DNA of 21,852 bases. Source: JAISGQ01 sp045534445. Lineage in GTDB: Bacteria; Bacillota; Clostridia; Oscillospirales; Acutalibacteraceae. A program made the position numbers and the translations under genes. Below the pieces are notes generated by a model. That model did not search any database. It saw nothing but the letters and a program-made list of their open reading frames with translations, and had not been told where the DNA came from. Shown here in pieces: positions 1 to 5,744 of this stretch (positions are counted from its first letter, which is position 1; each line of letters opens with the position of its first letter). The stretch covers positions 1 through 21,852 of the forward strand of contig JAZSJQ010000094.1 of the NCBI GenBank assembly GCA_045534445.1, in the 5' to 3' direction.

Positions 1-1067
1 CTGAGCTTGGGTGTCTTTGCATAAGCAGGAATACGGATAACCGCACTTCTGTTGGAAGTAGCATAACCTACTGTTACAGGAGCTTCAAAACCAGGAACAA
101 GTCTCTTGAAGGAGTTTGTGCTGGGGTTTGTGATAGCACAGAGCGAATCAATATGCTTGAGCAGACCGCCCATGAAATAATGCGCTTCCTTGCTCAGATG
201 TGCATATCCGTTATCGTCAGAGAAAACAGGCTGTCCGTCCTTCAAAAGCAGCATATGAACGTGCATACCGTTGCCTGCTTCGCCTGCGATGGGCTTGGGC
301 ATAAAGGTTGCGGTCTTGCCTGCTGCGACAGCTTCGTTCTTGATGACGTACTTGATTATCATGGTCTTGTCAGCCATATCGACCATATCGCCAAGCTCAA
401 CCTCGATCTCAAGCTGACCGGGGCCGCCGACCTCGTGATGATGGTACTTTACGTCTACGCCCCAGTCATTGAGGGTCATGCACATCTTGGAACGGAGAGA
501 ATAGGTGATATCCTGAGGAGCTGCAATGTGGTAACCGCCCTTGAGGGGTACCTGATAGCCGTTGCTCTCGTACTTAGTATTCCATACAGCCTGCTGAGTA
601 TCAACACTGTAGGAAACACAGTTAGGACTGGTCTCGTAGCTGACGTTGTCGAGAAGGTGGAACTCGAACTCAGGTCCGATGATCATTTCATCAGCGATGC
701 CTTCGCTTCTCATGTATGCCATTGCAGCCTTTGCAACGTTTCTGGGATACTGATCAAAGGGCTTGTTCTCGTCCTTGCCGATGGAGCATACATCGCCCAT
801 CATGGTGAGGGTAGAAATCTCTACGAAAGGATCGATATGAGCGGTCTCGATATTTGGAATGAAGACCATGTCGCTCTTCTCTACTGCTGCATAGCCGTAG
901 TTGGAGCCATCAAAGCCGATACCGTACTTTATGGTATCATCGGTAAATCTCTCTGCAGGGATAGTGAGATGACGCCAGCGGCCGTCAAGGTCGATCATTT
1001 TGAAGTCAATCATTTTGATGTCATTTTCTTTGCAGAAATTCTGAACATCACTTACTGTCTTAAGCAT
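1..1067 (-). CDS. glnA: Type I glutamine synthetase, 3' end cut off by the window
   Basis: This enzyme makes glutamine from glutamate and ammonia with ATP, in the cytoplasm, as the main ammonia-assimilation step. The visible 355 codons start MLKTVSDVQNFCKEN and run through the N-terminal beta-grasp domain (IDLDGRWRHLTIPAERF, near residues 20-36) into the catalytic domain. Recognisable elements are GPEFEFHL, the HHHEVGGPGQLEIEVE metal and ammonia-site segment, GNGMHVHM and NRSAVIRIP. The family is about 440 residues, so roughly 90 C-terminal residues are missing past base 1. The ATG at 1065-1067 is preceded by a strong AGGAGG. The segment usually written DGSSIEGF reads DGSNYGYAAVEKSDM here, a variant I associate with clostridial enzymes. 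The gene lies 110 bases downstream of sigE on the same strand and has its own promoter. The family assignment is secure. Confidence 0.95.
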   Translation of the reverse strand, partial: MLKTVSDVQNFCKENDIKMIDFKMIDLDGRWRHLTIPAERFTDDTIKYGIGFDGSNYGYAAVEKSDMVFIPNIETAHIDPFVEISTLTMMGDVCSIGKDENKPFDQYPRNVAKAAMAYMRSEGIADEMIIGPEFEFHLLDNVSYETSPNCVSYSVDTQQAVWNTKYESNGYQVPLKGGYHIAAPQDITYSLRSKMCMTLNDWGVDVKYHHHEVGGPGQLEIEVELGDMVDMADKTMIIKYVIKNEAVAAGKTATFMPKPIAGEAGNGMHVHMLLLKDGQPVFSDDNGYAHLSKEAHYFMGGLLKHIDSLCAITNPSTNSFKRLVPGFEAPVTVGYATSNRSAVIRIPAYAKTPKL

Positions 1068-1106
1068 TTTTAACGCCTCCTGAATTAGTTATAAATCGAC
1101 CTCATT

Positions 1107-1135
1107 ATTTTCCTCTTTTTGCACGAATTTGTCAA
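1107..1135 (-). promoter_or_regulatory. Probable sigma-A promoter of glnA
   Basis: On the minus strand a perfect TTGACA (1130-1135) lies 17 bases from GAAAAT (1107-1112), which matches four of six bases of a -10 box. It lies 40-68 bases upstream of the glnA ATG. It suggests that glnA does not depend only on readthrough from sigE. I see no TnrA/GlnR-type operator or glutamine riboswitch fold in the short leader. Confidence 0.55.
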
Positions 1136-1177
1136 TAAATTTCCATTAAAAACTTGTAAATTTTTGTCTTTTTTGCA

Positions 1178-1894
1178 TCAGCCTGTTTTCTCAAGCTCTC
1201 CTCTCAGCCGTTCAACTATTCTCTTTTCAAGTCGCGATATATATGACTGGGAAATATCAAGCATATCAGCAACCTCCTTCTGCGTATGCGGCTTCATGCC
1301 GAAAAGTCCGAACCGCATGGACATTATGGTCCGTTCCCTGTCCCCAAGCTCCGATACCGCATGCCGAAGCTGCGCCCGTTCCGACTCCGTTTCCATGTCG
1401 CGGCTTATCAGGTCGGGGTCTGAGCCGAGAATATCCGACAGAAGCAGTTCATTTCCGTCCCAGTCTACGTTCAGAGGCTCGTCAATGGAAATTTCCATCT
1501 TGAGCTGGGTGTTTTTTCTCAGAAACATCAGTATCTCGTTTTCAATGCATCGTGAAGCGTAGGTCGCAAGCTTGATATTTCTCGACGGGCAGAAGGTATT
1601 CACTGCCTTGATAAGTCCTATGGTGCCGATCGAAATGAGATCCTCAAGCCCTGCTCCGCTGTTTTCAAATTTGCGGGCTATGTACACCACAAGGCGGAGA
1701 TTGTGAGTTATAAGCGGCTCTCTGGCGCTTTCGTCCCCATTCTCTATCCGAGCAAATATCCTTGCCTCCTCGTCTTTTTCAAGAGGAGGCGGAAGTGTTT
1801 CTGTACCGTTAATGTAATCAACGCGCTGTTCGGAAAACAGCATATTGTATATGCGCAGTCTCAGCATCTGTACGGTTTCTCTTATCGTTCTCAT
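1178..1894 (-). CDS. sigE: Sporulation sigma factor SigE precursor (mother cell)
   Basis: SigE is the first mother-cell-specific RNA polymerase sigma factor of endospore formation. It is made as an inactive precursor and activated by SpoIIGA. The 238-residue protein has an amphipathic pro-sequence (about residues 1-27) and then the diagnostic INGTETLPPPL. Region 2 carries NLRLVVYIARKFENSG, EDLISIGTIGLIKAVNTF and KLATYASRCIENEILM. The segment SIDEPLNVDWDGNELLLSDILG follows, then region 4 with REKTIM-like and MLDISQSYISRLEKRI helices. Length and order match Bacillus SigE (239 residues) closely. AAGGAG lies 6 bases before the ATG. The gene starts 10 bases after spoIIGA, so the two are cotranscribed. 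The usual next gene, sigG, is absent: glnA follows instead. Confidence 0.95.
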   Translation of the reverse strand: MRTIRETVQMLRLRIYNMLFSEQRVDYINGTETLPPPLEKDEEARIFARIENGDESAREPLITHNLRLVVYIARKFENSGAGLEDLISIGTIGLIKAVNTFCPSRNIKLATYASRCIENEILMFLRKNTQLKMEISIDEPLNVDWDGNELLLSDILGSDPDLISRDMETESERAQLRHAVSELGDRERTIMSMRFGLFGMKPHTQKEVADMLDISQSYISRLEKRIVERLRGELEKTG

Positions 1895-1904
1895 CGTTCT
1901 CTCC

Positions 1905-2741
1905 TTAATCCAGTATGTCAGGGTTGATTATTGCAGGTGTATCGGCTTCTCTGTCCGCAACCGCGATATATACGCTTTTTGCATAACACTCTCTGCCCTC
2001 TCTTTCAACTGTTATGCTTTCGGGCATAAAGCCTGCAAGCAGACCGCTTCCGCCTACGCTTGCGTAGGGTATCAAGCGGATATTTTTTGTTATCTGAGGG
2101 CTTCCTGCATCATAATTCCTTATTTCCTCAGGCAAAAGATGATATATATTCCTTTTGCTCACCACAACAACGGGAAGCCCTGAGAAGGGCTCTTTGAGTG
2201 TGTTTCCCGTGTCCAGCAGTGCGTCAAGAGATATTGATTTGCCCTCGTTTCTTATGGTCACACGGCAGGCTGCATTCTTCCTCGTTCTGCCTGCGGCTAT
2301 CTTCGAGCAGACCGTCATAAGCACATAGCCTGCAAGAGTCAGGAATATCAGTGATATCGGGGAGACATCCAGATACACGGAATAGTTTGACACTTCAATA
2401 CTGTTAGTTGACATAATGTTTTTCAACCCTATCATTGCTCCTGCAAAGCAGAAGGTTACTGCTGTCAGAATAGTGATAAGCTTAAAAAAGGTTTTGCGGG
2501 ATCTAATTTCAAATGCAGTAAGTGTCATCACCGCGGCAGTCAGTATTTTTATCCCTGCACTGAGCAGCTTTGAGGGGATATCCAGCAATATCGTGCAGGC
2601 GGAAAGAGCCCCCACAACCGCACCGAGTGCCAGCCTTGTCCTTACCTGACGGCAGGCTGCAAACCGTGCCGTCAGCACAAGCAGCAGATAATTTATGTAA
2701 ACATTTACTCCGATAAGCACGTCAATATATATCGTCTGCAC
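1905..2741 (-). CDS. spoIIGA: SpoIIGA, aspartic protease that activates pro-SigE
   Basis: SpoIIGA is the membrane-bound aspartic protease that removes the SigE pro-sequence in the mother cell after a signal from the forespore. The 278 residues show about five hydrophobic segments in the N-terminal half (roughly residues 5-25, 38-53, 60-78, 86-106 and 128-145). A soluble C-terminal protease domain follows, with the catalytic D-T-G-N at residues 177-180, close to Asp183 of the Bacillus enzyme. The start is a GTG at 2739-2741, 6 bases after GGAGGT. No in-frame ATG competes. Adjacency to sigE confirms the call. Overall sequence conservation of this family is low, so identification rests on topology, DTGN and context. 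Confidence 0.93.
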   Translation of the reverse strand: MQTIYIDVLIGVNVYINYLLLVLTARFAACRQVRTRLALGAVVGALSACTILLDIPSKLLSAGIKILTAAVMTLTAFEIRSRKTFFKLITILTAVTFCFAGAMIGLKNIMSTNSIEVSNYSVYLDVSPISLIFLTLAGYVLMTVCSKIAAGRTRKNAACRVTIRNEGKSISLDALLDTGNTLKEPFSGLPVVVVSKRNIYHLLPEEIRNYDAGSPQITKNIRLIPYASVGGSGLLAGFMPESITVEREGRECYAKSVYIAVADREADTPAIINPDILD

Positions 2742-2765
2742 TTCACCACCTCCGAGGCAAGTGTG

Positions 2766-2771
2766 ATTATA
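2766..2771 (-). promoter_or_regulatory. Candidate -10 box for spoIIGA-sigE
   Basis: A perfect TATAAT lies on the minus strand 24 bases before the spoIIGA GTG. No good -35 hexamer is found at 16-18 bases. In Bacillus the spoIIG promoter is an atypically spaced sigma-A promoter that needs Spo0A, so a lone -10 fits that picture. I could not find a convincing Spo0A box (TGTCGAA-like) in the 100 bases upstream, so this is tentative. Confidence 0.3.
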
Positions 2772-2836
2772 ACTCAGGATGAGTGAAATTCAGGTCGGAT
2801 TTGGGCGGTGATACAAAAAGTTTTACTGTACTTATT

Positions 2837-2866
2837 AAAAAGCCGAGTGCATCGACTCGGCTTTTT
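2837..2866. terminator. Symmetric terminator between ndoA and spoIIGA
   Basis: This is a perfect 12-bp stem (AAAAAGCCGAGT at 2837-2848, with its complement at 2855-2866) around the loop GCATCG. It begins two bases after the ndoA stop. A-tracts on one side become T-tracts on the other, so it can end transcription on either strand. Its natural use is to end ndoA and insulate spoIIGA. Confidence 0.85.
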
Positions 2867-2868
2867 AA

Positions 2869-3228
2869 CTATATATCCTTTGTTGTACCCAGACCAAAGC
2901 TTATGGATATGGCTTTATCTATTTTGTTCATGACGTTTTCCTCGAGTCTGCCCATGCATTCGCGAAGTCTGCGTTTATCGAGAGTGCGTATCTGCTCGAG
3001 AAGCACTATGGAATCCCTCTGGAGTCCGCATTCATAGGAGGATACCGTGATATGGGTAGGGAGGTTTGTTTTTTCCGTTTGGCTGGTTATGGCTGCCGCT
3101 ATTACCGTGGGGCTGTACTTATTGCCCACATCGTTCTGAACTATAAGTACCGGTCTGATCCCGCCCTGCTCGGAGCCGACGACCGGGCTTAGATCGGCGT
3201 AGAATATATCGCCGCGTCTTACTGTCAT
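2869..3228 (-). CDS. ndoA: EndoA/MazF-type mRNA endoribonuclease toxin
   Basis: MazF-family toxins cut single-stranded mRNA at short motifs and are held inactive by a MazE-type antitoxin. The 119-residue protein fits the Bacillus EndoA subfamily throughout: MTVRRGDIFYADLSPVVGSEQGG, the active-site arginine in GIRPVLIVQND (about residue 25), SPTVIAAAIT, LPTHITV, QRDSIVLLEQIRTLDKRRL and a C-terminal MNKIDKAISISFGL helix. The ATG follows GAAAGGAA. The striking point is context. In Bacillus the antitoxin gene sits directly upstream, but here about 300 bases of hairpin repeats lie upstream and no small antitoxin ORF is visible. A terminator follows immediately, so the gene appears to be a stand-alone transcript. 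Confidence 0.93.
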   Translation of the reverse strand: MTVRRGDIFYADLSPVVGSEQGGIRPVLIVQNDVGNKYSPTVIAAAITSQTEKTNLPTHITVSSYECGLQRDSIVLLEQIRTLDKRRLRECMGRLEENVMNKIDKAISISFGLGTTKDI

Positions 3229-3321
3229 TTTCCTTTCACGCTCCGTTGTATTTATTACCTTTCCGGCACTATTATGATTGCCTGTTTTTCTCTTTTCATT
3301 CGGTGCCGTTATTATATTTTA

Positions 3322-3458
3322 TGCAGAGTGTCCACAAGGGATACTCTGCAATGAATTTGAGCCTGTCAGGCTCAAATTCAAATCATGTGTAAAATTACAA
3401 CGGAATTTTACGGCAATTCATGAAGCGAAGCTTCTATTCATGCTTTGCAGACAAAGCA
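3322..3458. repeat. Array of five consecutive hairpins (REP/MITE-like)
   Basis: Five inverted repeats follow each other in 137 bases. A: 3322-3350, 12-bp stem with one G:T, loop ACAAG. B: 3353-3379, perfect 11-bp stem around TGTCA. C: 3389-3411, 8-bp stem around ACAACGG. D: 3422-3434, GAAGC/GCTTC. E: 3441-3458, TGCTTTG/CAAAGCA, followed by a T-run. ATTCATG is repeated at 3416-3422 and 3436-3442. No ORF fits. The array fills the space between the Xre gene (ending at 3533) and ndoA (starting at 3228), so an RNA read from either strand would fold into a string of stem-loops. Such arrays resemble repeated intergenic elements of Clostridia. Copy number elsewhere cannot be seen from one window. Confidence 0.8.
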
Positions 3459-3482
3459 AAGCATTTTTTATTTTATATTAAC

Positions 3483-3530
3483 GCCCTCTCAGTCAGCTTC
3501 GTGACAGCTTTCCTTCAAGGGGAAGCCTTT
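3483..3530. repeat. Short palindromic intergenic repeat, MITE-like remnant
   Basis: The stretch beginning CCCTCTCAGTCAGCTTCGTG and ending GGGGAAGCCTTT has two imperfect stem-loops: GTCA/TGAC around GCTTCG, and AGCTTTCC/GGGGAAGCC around TTCA. From memory it matches a widespread small repeat in Oscillospiraceae genomes whose forms read roughly CCCTCTCAGTC...GACAGC...AGGGGGAGCC. It abuts the stop codon of the Xre gene at 3533 and extends the hairpin-rich stretch. No terminal transposase or clear target-site duplication is visible. Confidence 0.55.
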
Positions 3531-3532
3531 GA

Positions 3533-3760
3533 TCAGTCTCTGAAATCAAATAAATCTTTAGGTGTGACATGAAGCACCTCACAAAGCTTAAACACAACAT
3601 CGAATGATACTCCGACATTTCCTAATTCAATGGCACTTATATGGCTTCTGTCGATGTCCACAAGCTCTGCTAATTGAAGCTGAGTAAGTTTTTCTCTTTT
3701 TCTGTAATACACTACATTTAAACCAAACTTTTCGTAAAGTGGCTTGTACTGCGGCTTCAT
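3533..3760 (-). CDS. Small Xre-family DNA-binding regulator
   Basis: This 75-residue protein is essentially one helix-turn-helix domain of the Cro/CI (HTH_3) type. It has a first helix FGLNVVYYRKREKLTQ, the scaffold helix LQLAELVDI, a recognition helix DRSHISAIELGN and a closing segment FDVVFKLCEVLHVTPKDLFDF. It lacks any sensor or oligomerisation domain. The ATG is preceded by TGAGGTGA. It is divergent from the membrane-protein gene at 3904, with 143 bases between the two starts. That suggests it may repress itself and that gene. The TPR-like gene carries a 7-bp inverted repeat near its -35. Whether it could be the antitoxin of the downstream ndoA is doubtful: the spacing is large and it does not resemble MazE. 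Confidence 0.85.
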   Translation of the reverse strand: MKPQYKPLYEKFGLNVVYYRKREKLTQLQLAELVDIDRSHISAIELGNVGVSFDVVFKLCEVLHVTPKDLFDFRD

Positions 3761-3810
3761 ATATAAATCACCTCAGTAATATTGTAGTTGCCGATATCGC
3801 ACGGTTAAAC

Positions 3811-3843
3811 CTTGTGTAAGTAGCGTGATGTTGTTGACACAAG
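3811..3843. promoter_or_regulatory. Inverted repeat that may be the Xre operator
   Basis: CTTGTGT (3811-3817) and ACACAAG (3837-3843) form a 7-bp inverted repeat with a 19-base spacer. The right arm overlaps the -35 box of the rightward promoter. The position between divergent genes fits an operator, but Xre sites are usually more compact, so this is a hypothesis. Confidence 0.35.
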
Positions 3844-3862
3844 TCAAAATATGTGCTATAAT
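3834..3862 (+). promoter_or_regulatory. Full-consensus sigma-A promoter of the 3904 gene
   Basis: TTGACA (3834-3839), a 17-base spacer and TATAAT (3857-3862) match the consensus at all twelve positions. A TG motif one base before the -10 also makes it an extended -10 promoter. It lies 42 bases before the ATG at 3904. A promoter this strong in front of an accessory gene implies either high expression or repression by a bound regulator. Confidence 0.85.
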
Positions 3863-3903
3863 CGAAATGCTGCAAACCAACGATTTTAAAAGGAGAGAAA
3901 TAT

Positions 3904-5055
3904 ATGAACAGTAACGAAAATCTGAAGCACTCAAAATGTGAACAAGATCGTGTTCAAAACACACCTGCTGAAGCACCACAAATCATAGCATCTTCCGAAA
4001 CTAAATCCTCTATGCTTGAAAAAGCAAAAACTTTTTGCAGTCACCTTCTTCTCCCTGCAGAAAAGCCCAGTTCAGATGCCACATTAATTAATAAGATTAT
4101 CTATAACATTAAAAGGTATGCCATAGTTTATGGCACTGCATTTATTCTTGTTGTCGCCATAATTTTAATAATTGTATTTGCCGGTGCTGATGGACGAGAT
4201 TATAAAAAAGCTATGAATCTTTATAACAACGGTCAATATGAGGAGGCAGCCTCGATATTTGAAGACATTTCTGATTATGAAAATAGTTCTGAAATGATTT
4301 CCGCATGTACTTATGCTCAGGCTAATGAGCTGCTAACCAATAAAAATTACGTTGAAGCAATTGAATTATTTGATTCTATCCCTGATTATCTTGATTCAAA
4401 AGCCAAATCCGCATCAGCAAGAAAAGAAATAATGTACATTACTTACTCCGATGTAATCAACCTGCTTTCCAATGAAACCTGGTACTTTAACGGGGGTTCA
4501 AGCAACAGTGTTCGCTCACTCGTATTCTCAAAAACTCTTGCCACAATAACAACCGCTTTCATTGACGGAAACGGCAAGAATATTTCCAGTGTCAATGAAT
4601 ACGAATTTTCTATTGATGACAGTAATATAAGCATACTTCTTGCAGACGGAAGCGAATTGCTGATTCCCTATTCTTCTGACGGCAACGTAATTACGCTCGG
4701 AAATGGTGAGTATTTCACTGCCGCTCAAGTCGATGAGGCTATACAAGGTTGTTGGAAAAGTAGCAGTATCACTATGCTGGGTGGCGGACACCAGAGCTGC
4801 ATCTCATTTAAGTCGGGTAAAGCAACTGCAGAATCTGCCGCAGAAGCATATGGATATTATGACGGTAGATACTACTATTACGGACCATATAAAGGCAACT
4901 ATACTATTACGCTTGGCGGCTTTGAATGCGAGGAACACCACATTGCCAACGAGTGGTTTTTTGTCATCTATGAAAATGAAGTAAAAGTAATGAATTACAA
5001 CAAAACTGCATATTCTATCAAAAAGCTCCCCGGAAAAAATGGCTATAGATTTTAG
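3904..5055 (+). CDS. Membrane-anchored protein with TPR-like repeats, function unknown
   Basis: I do not recognise this 383-residue protein as a named family. Residues 1-70 are polar, with no signal peptide. One hydrophobic segment (about 72-93, YAIVYGTAFILVVAIILIIVF) should anchor it with the rest outside. Residues 97-165 hold two helical pairs with tetratricopeptide character: YKKAMNLYNNGQYEEAASIFEDISDYENS and ANELLTNKNYVEAIELFDSIPDYLDS. The remaining 200 residues look like beta-rich repeats (NETWYFNGG, GNYTITLGG) and include a tyrosine-rich turn (YYDGRYYYYGPYKG, about 319-332). The start has AGGAGAG upstream. Base composition and codon choice are more AT-rich than in the neighbouring housekeeping genes, which suggests an accessory origin. 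The lipoprotein gene follows after 20 bases, probably in the same operon. Confidence 0.8.
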   Translation: MNSNENLKHSKCEQDRVQNTPAEAPQIIASSETKSSMLEKAKTFCSHLLLPAEKPSSDATLINKIIYNIKRYAIVYGTAFILVVAIILIIVFAGADGRDYKKAMNLYNNGQYEEAASIFEDISDYENSSEMISACTYAQANELLTNKNYVEAIELFDSIPDYLDSKAKSASARKEIMYITYSDVINLLSNETWYFNGGSSNSVRSLVFSKTLATITTAFIDGNGKNISSVNEYEFSIDDSNISILLADGSELLIPYSSDGNVITLGNGEYFTAAQVDEAIQGCWKSSSITMLGGGHQSCISFKSGKATAESAAEAYGYYDGRYYYYGPYKGNYTITLGGFECEEHHIANEWFFVIYENEVKVMNYNKTAYSIKKLPGKNGYRF

Positions 5056-5075
5056 TTTTGAAAGTTGATTTAATT

Positions 5076-5630
5076 ATGAAAAAATCATTATTTATTATAT
5101 TTTCACTTTTTCTTATTCTTTTTTGTGGATGCAGCTCCACAAAAACTGACAGCAATATTTCTACACCTGATCCTGCTGAAGAATATAATGAACTTAGCGG
5201 CACATGGCTTGTAGGCGGTTTCTATTACAATAACAAACTTATCGACATTAACGATGATGAAGCACTTAAAGATCTGTATGATTCTTGCCTTCTCACATTT
5301 GATACCGACGGCACCTTCATGTACATTAACTTGTTTATCCTTGAAGGAAATTATCGCTTGATTCCCGAAAAAAACGAGCAGCACGTGTACCTCCTCACTG
5401 CGGAAAAACTGTTGACATATGATACAGATATCAATGATTTTATTGAGGAGCCATATGAAATCAATGACCGACCGCAGTATCTCATTTACATGGAGGACGA
5501 AAACACCTTCATTATGTGTAATTATGACCGAATAAGTGGTACAGCAGTTGCCGGCGATGAACCAATGGTTTATGTCAGAGAAAACCACGTAAGTCAGTAC
5601 ATTACAGACAATAAAACTCCTCTGAAATAA
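5076..5630 (+). CDS. Small putative lipoprotein, function unknown
   Basis: This is a 184-residue protein when started at the ATG at 5076. A TTG at 5058 would add six residues in front. MKKSLFIIFSLFLILFCGC gives a lysine-rich start, a hydrophobic core and a cysteine after FCG. That is a slightly unusual but plausible lipobox, followed by the polar linker SSTKTDSNISTPDPAEE. The mature part opens with LSGTWLVGGFYYNNKLIDI and has CLLTFDTDGTFMYINLF and LEGNYRLIPE. This is the pattern of lipocalin-like beta-barrel domains in clostridial surface proteins. The ribosome-binding site is weak, so it may be coupled to the preceding gene 20 bases upstream. AT-rich like that gene. No function can be assigned. 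Confidence 0.75.
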   Translation: MKKSLFIIFSLFLILFCGCSSTKTDSNISTPDPAEEYNELSGTWLVGGFYYNNKLIDINDDEALKDLYDSCLLTFDTDGTFMYINLFILEGNYRLIPEKNEQHVYLLTAEKLLTYDTDINDFIEEPYEINDRPQYLIYMEDENTFIMCNYDRISGTAVAGDEPMVYVRENHVSQYITDNKTPLK

Positions 5631-5692
5631 ACACACCTTCGTTCATTTTTCACTCTAAATATTATATTCCCGAAAACTTCTTGACCTAACAG

Positions 5693-5731
5693 ATAAAGCC
5701 CTTCAATGCAAGTTGCATTGAAGGGCTTTAT
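5693..5731. terminator. Terminator of the rnjA-ftsH operon, possibly bidirectional
   Basis: A perfect 18-bp stem (5693-5710 with 5714-5731) closes a three-base loop. It begins 13 bases after the ftsH stop and 62 bases after the lipoprotein stop, so it is placed to end both converging transcripts. The stem base is AT-rich, but a long U-tract is lacking on both strands. Confidence 0.75.
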
Positions 5732-5744
5732 TGGCTAATATTGC

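Noticed and set aside
153..1073. A 306-codon plus-strand frame opposite glnA
   Set aside because: The minus-strand translation is clearly glutamine synthetase; the opposite frame has no recognisable features.
1068..1177. Possible riboswitch or GlnR operator before glnA
   Set aside because: The 110 bases hold a plausible promoter but no paired structure or TGTNA-type inverted repeat.
3311..3481. Possible CRISPR array, because of the repeated hairpins
   Set aside because: The stems differ from one another and there are no equal repeats with regular spacers or cas genes.
3533..3760. Xre protein as the antitoxin for ndoA
   Set aside because: It lies 304 bases away behind repeats, does not resemble MazE, and fits better as the regulator of the divergent gene.
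5103..5636. A 177-codon minus-strand frame opposite the lipoprotein gene
   Set aside because: The plus strand has a lipoprotein signal and follows its neighbour closely; the minus frame has no start signal or motif.
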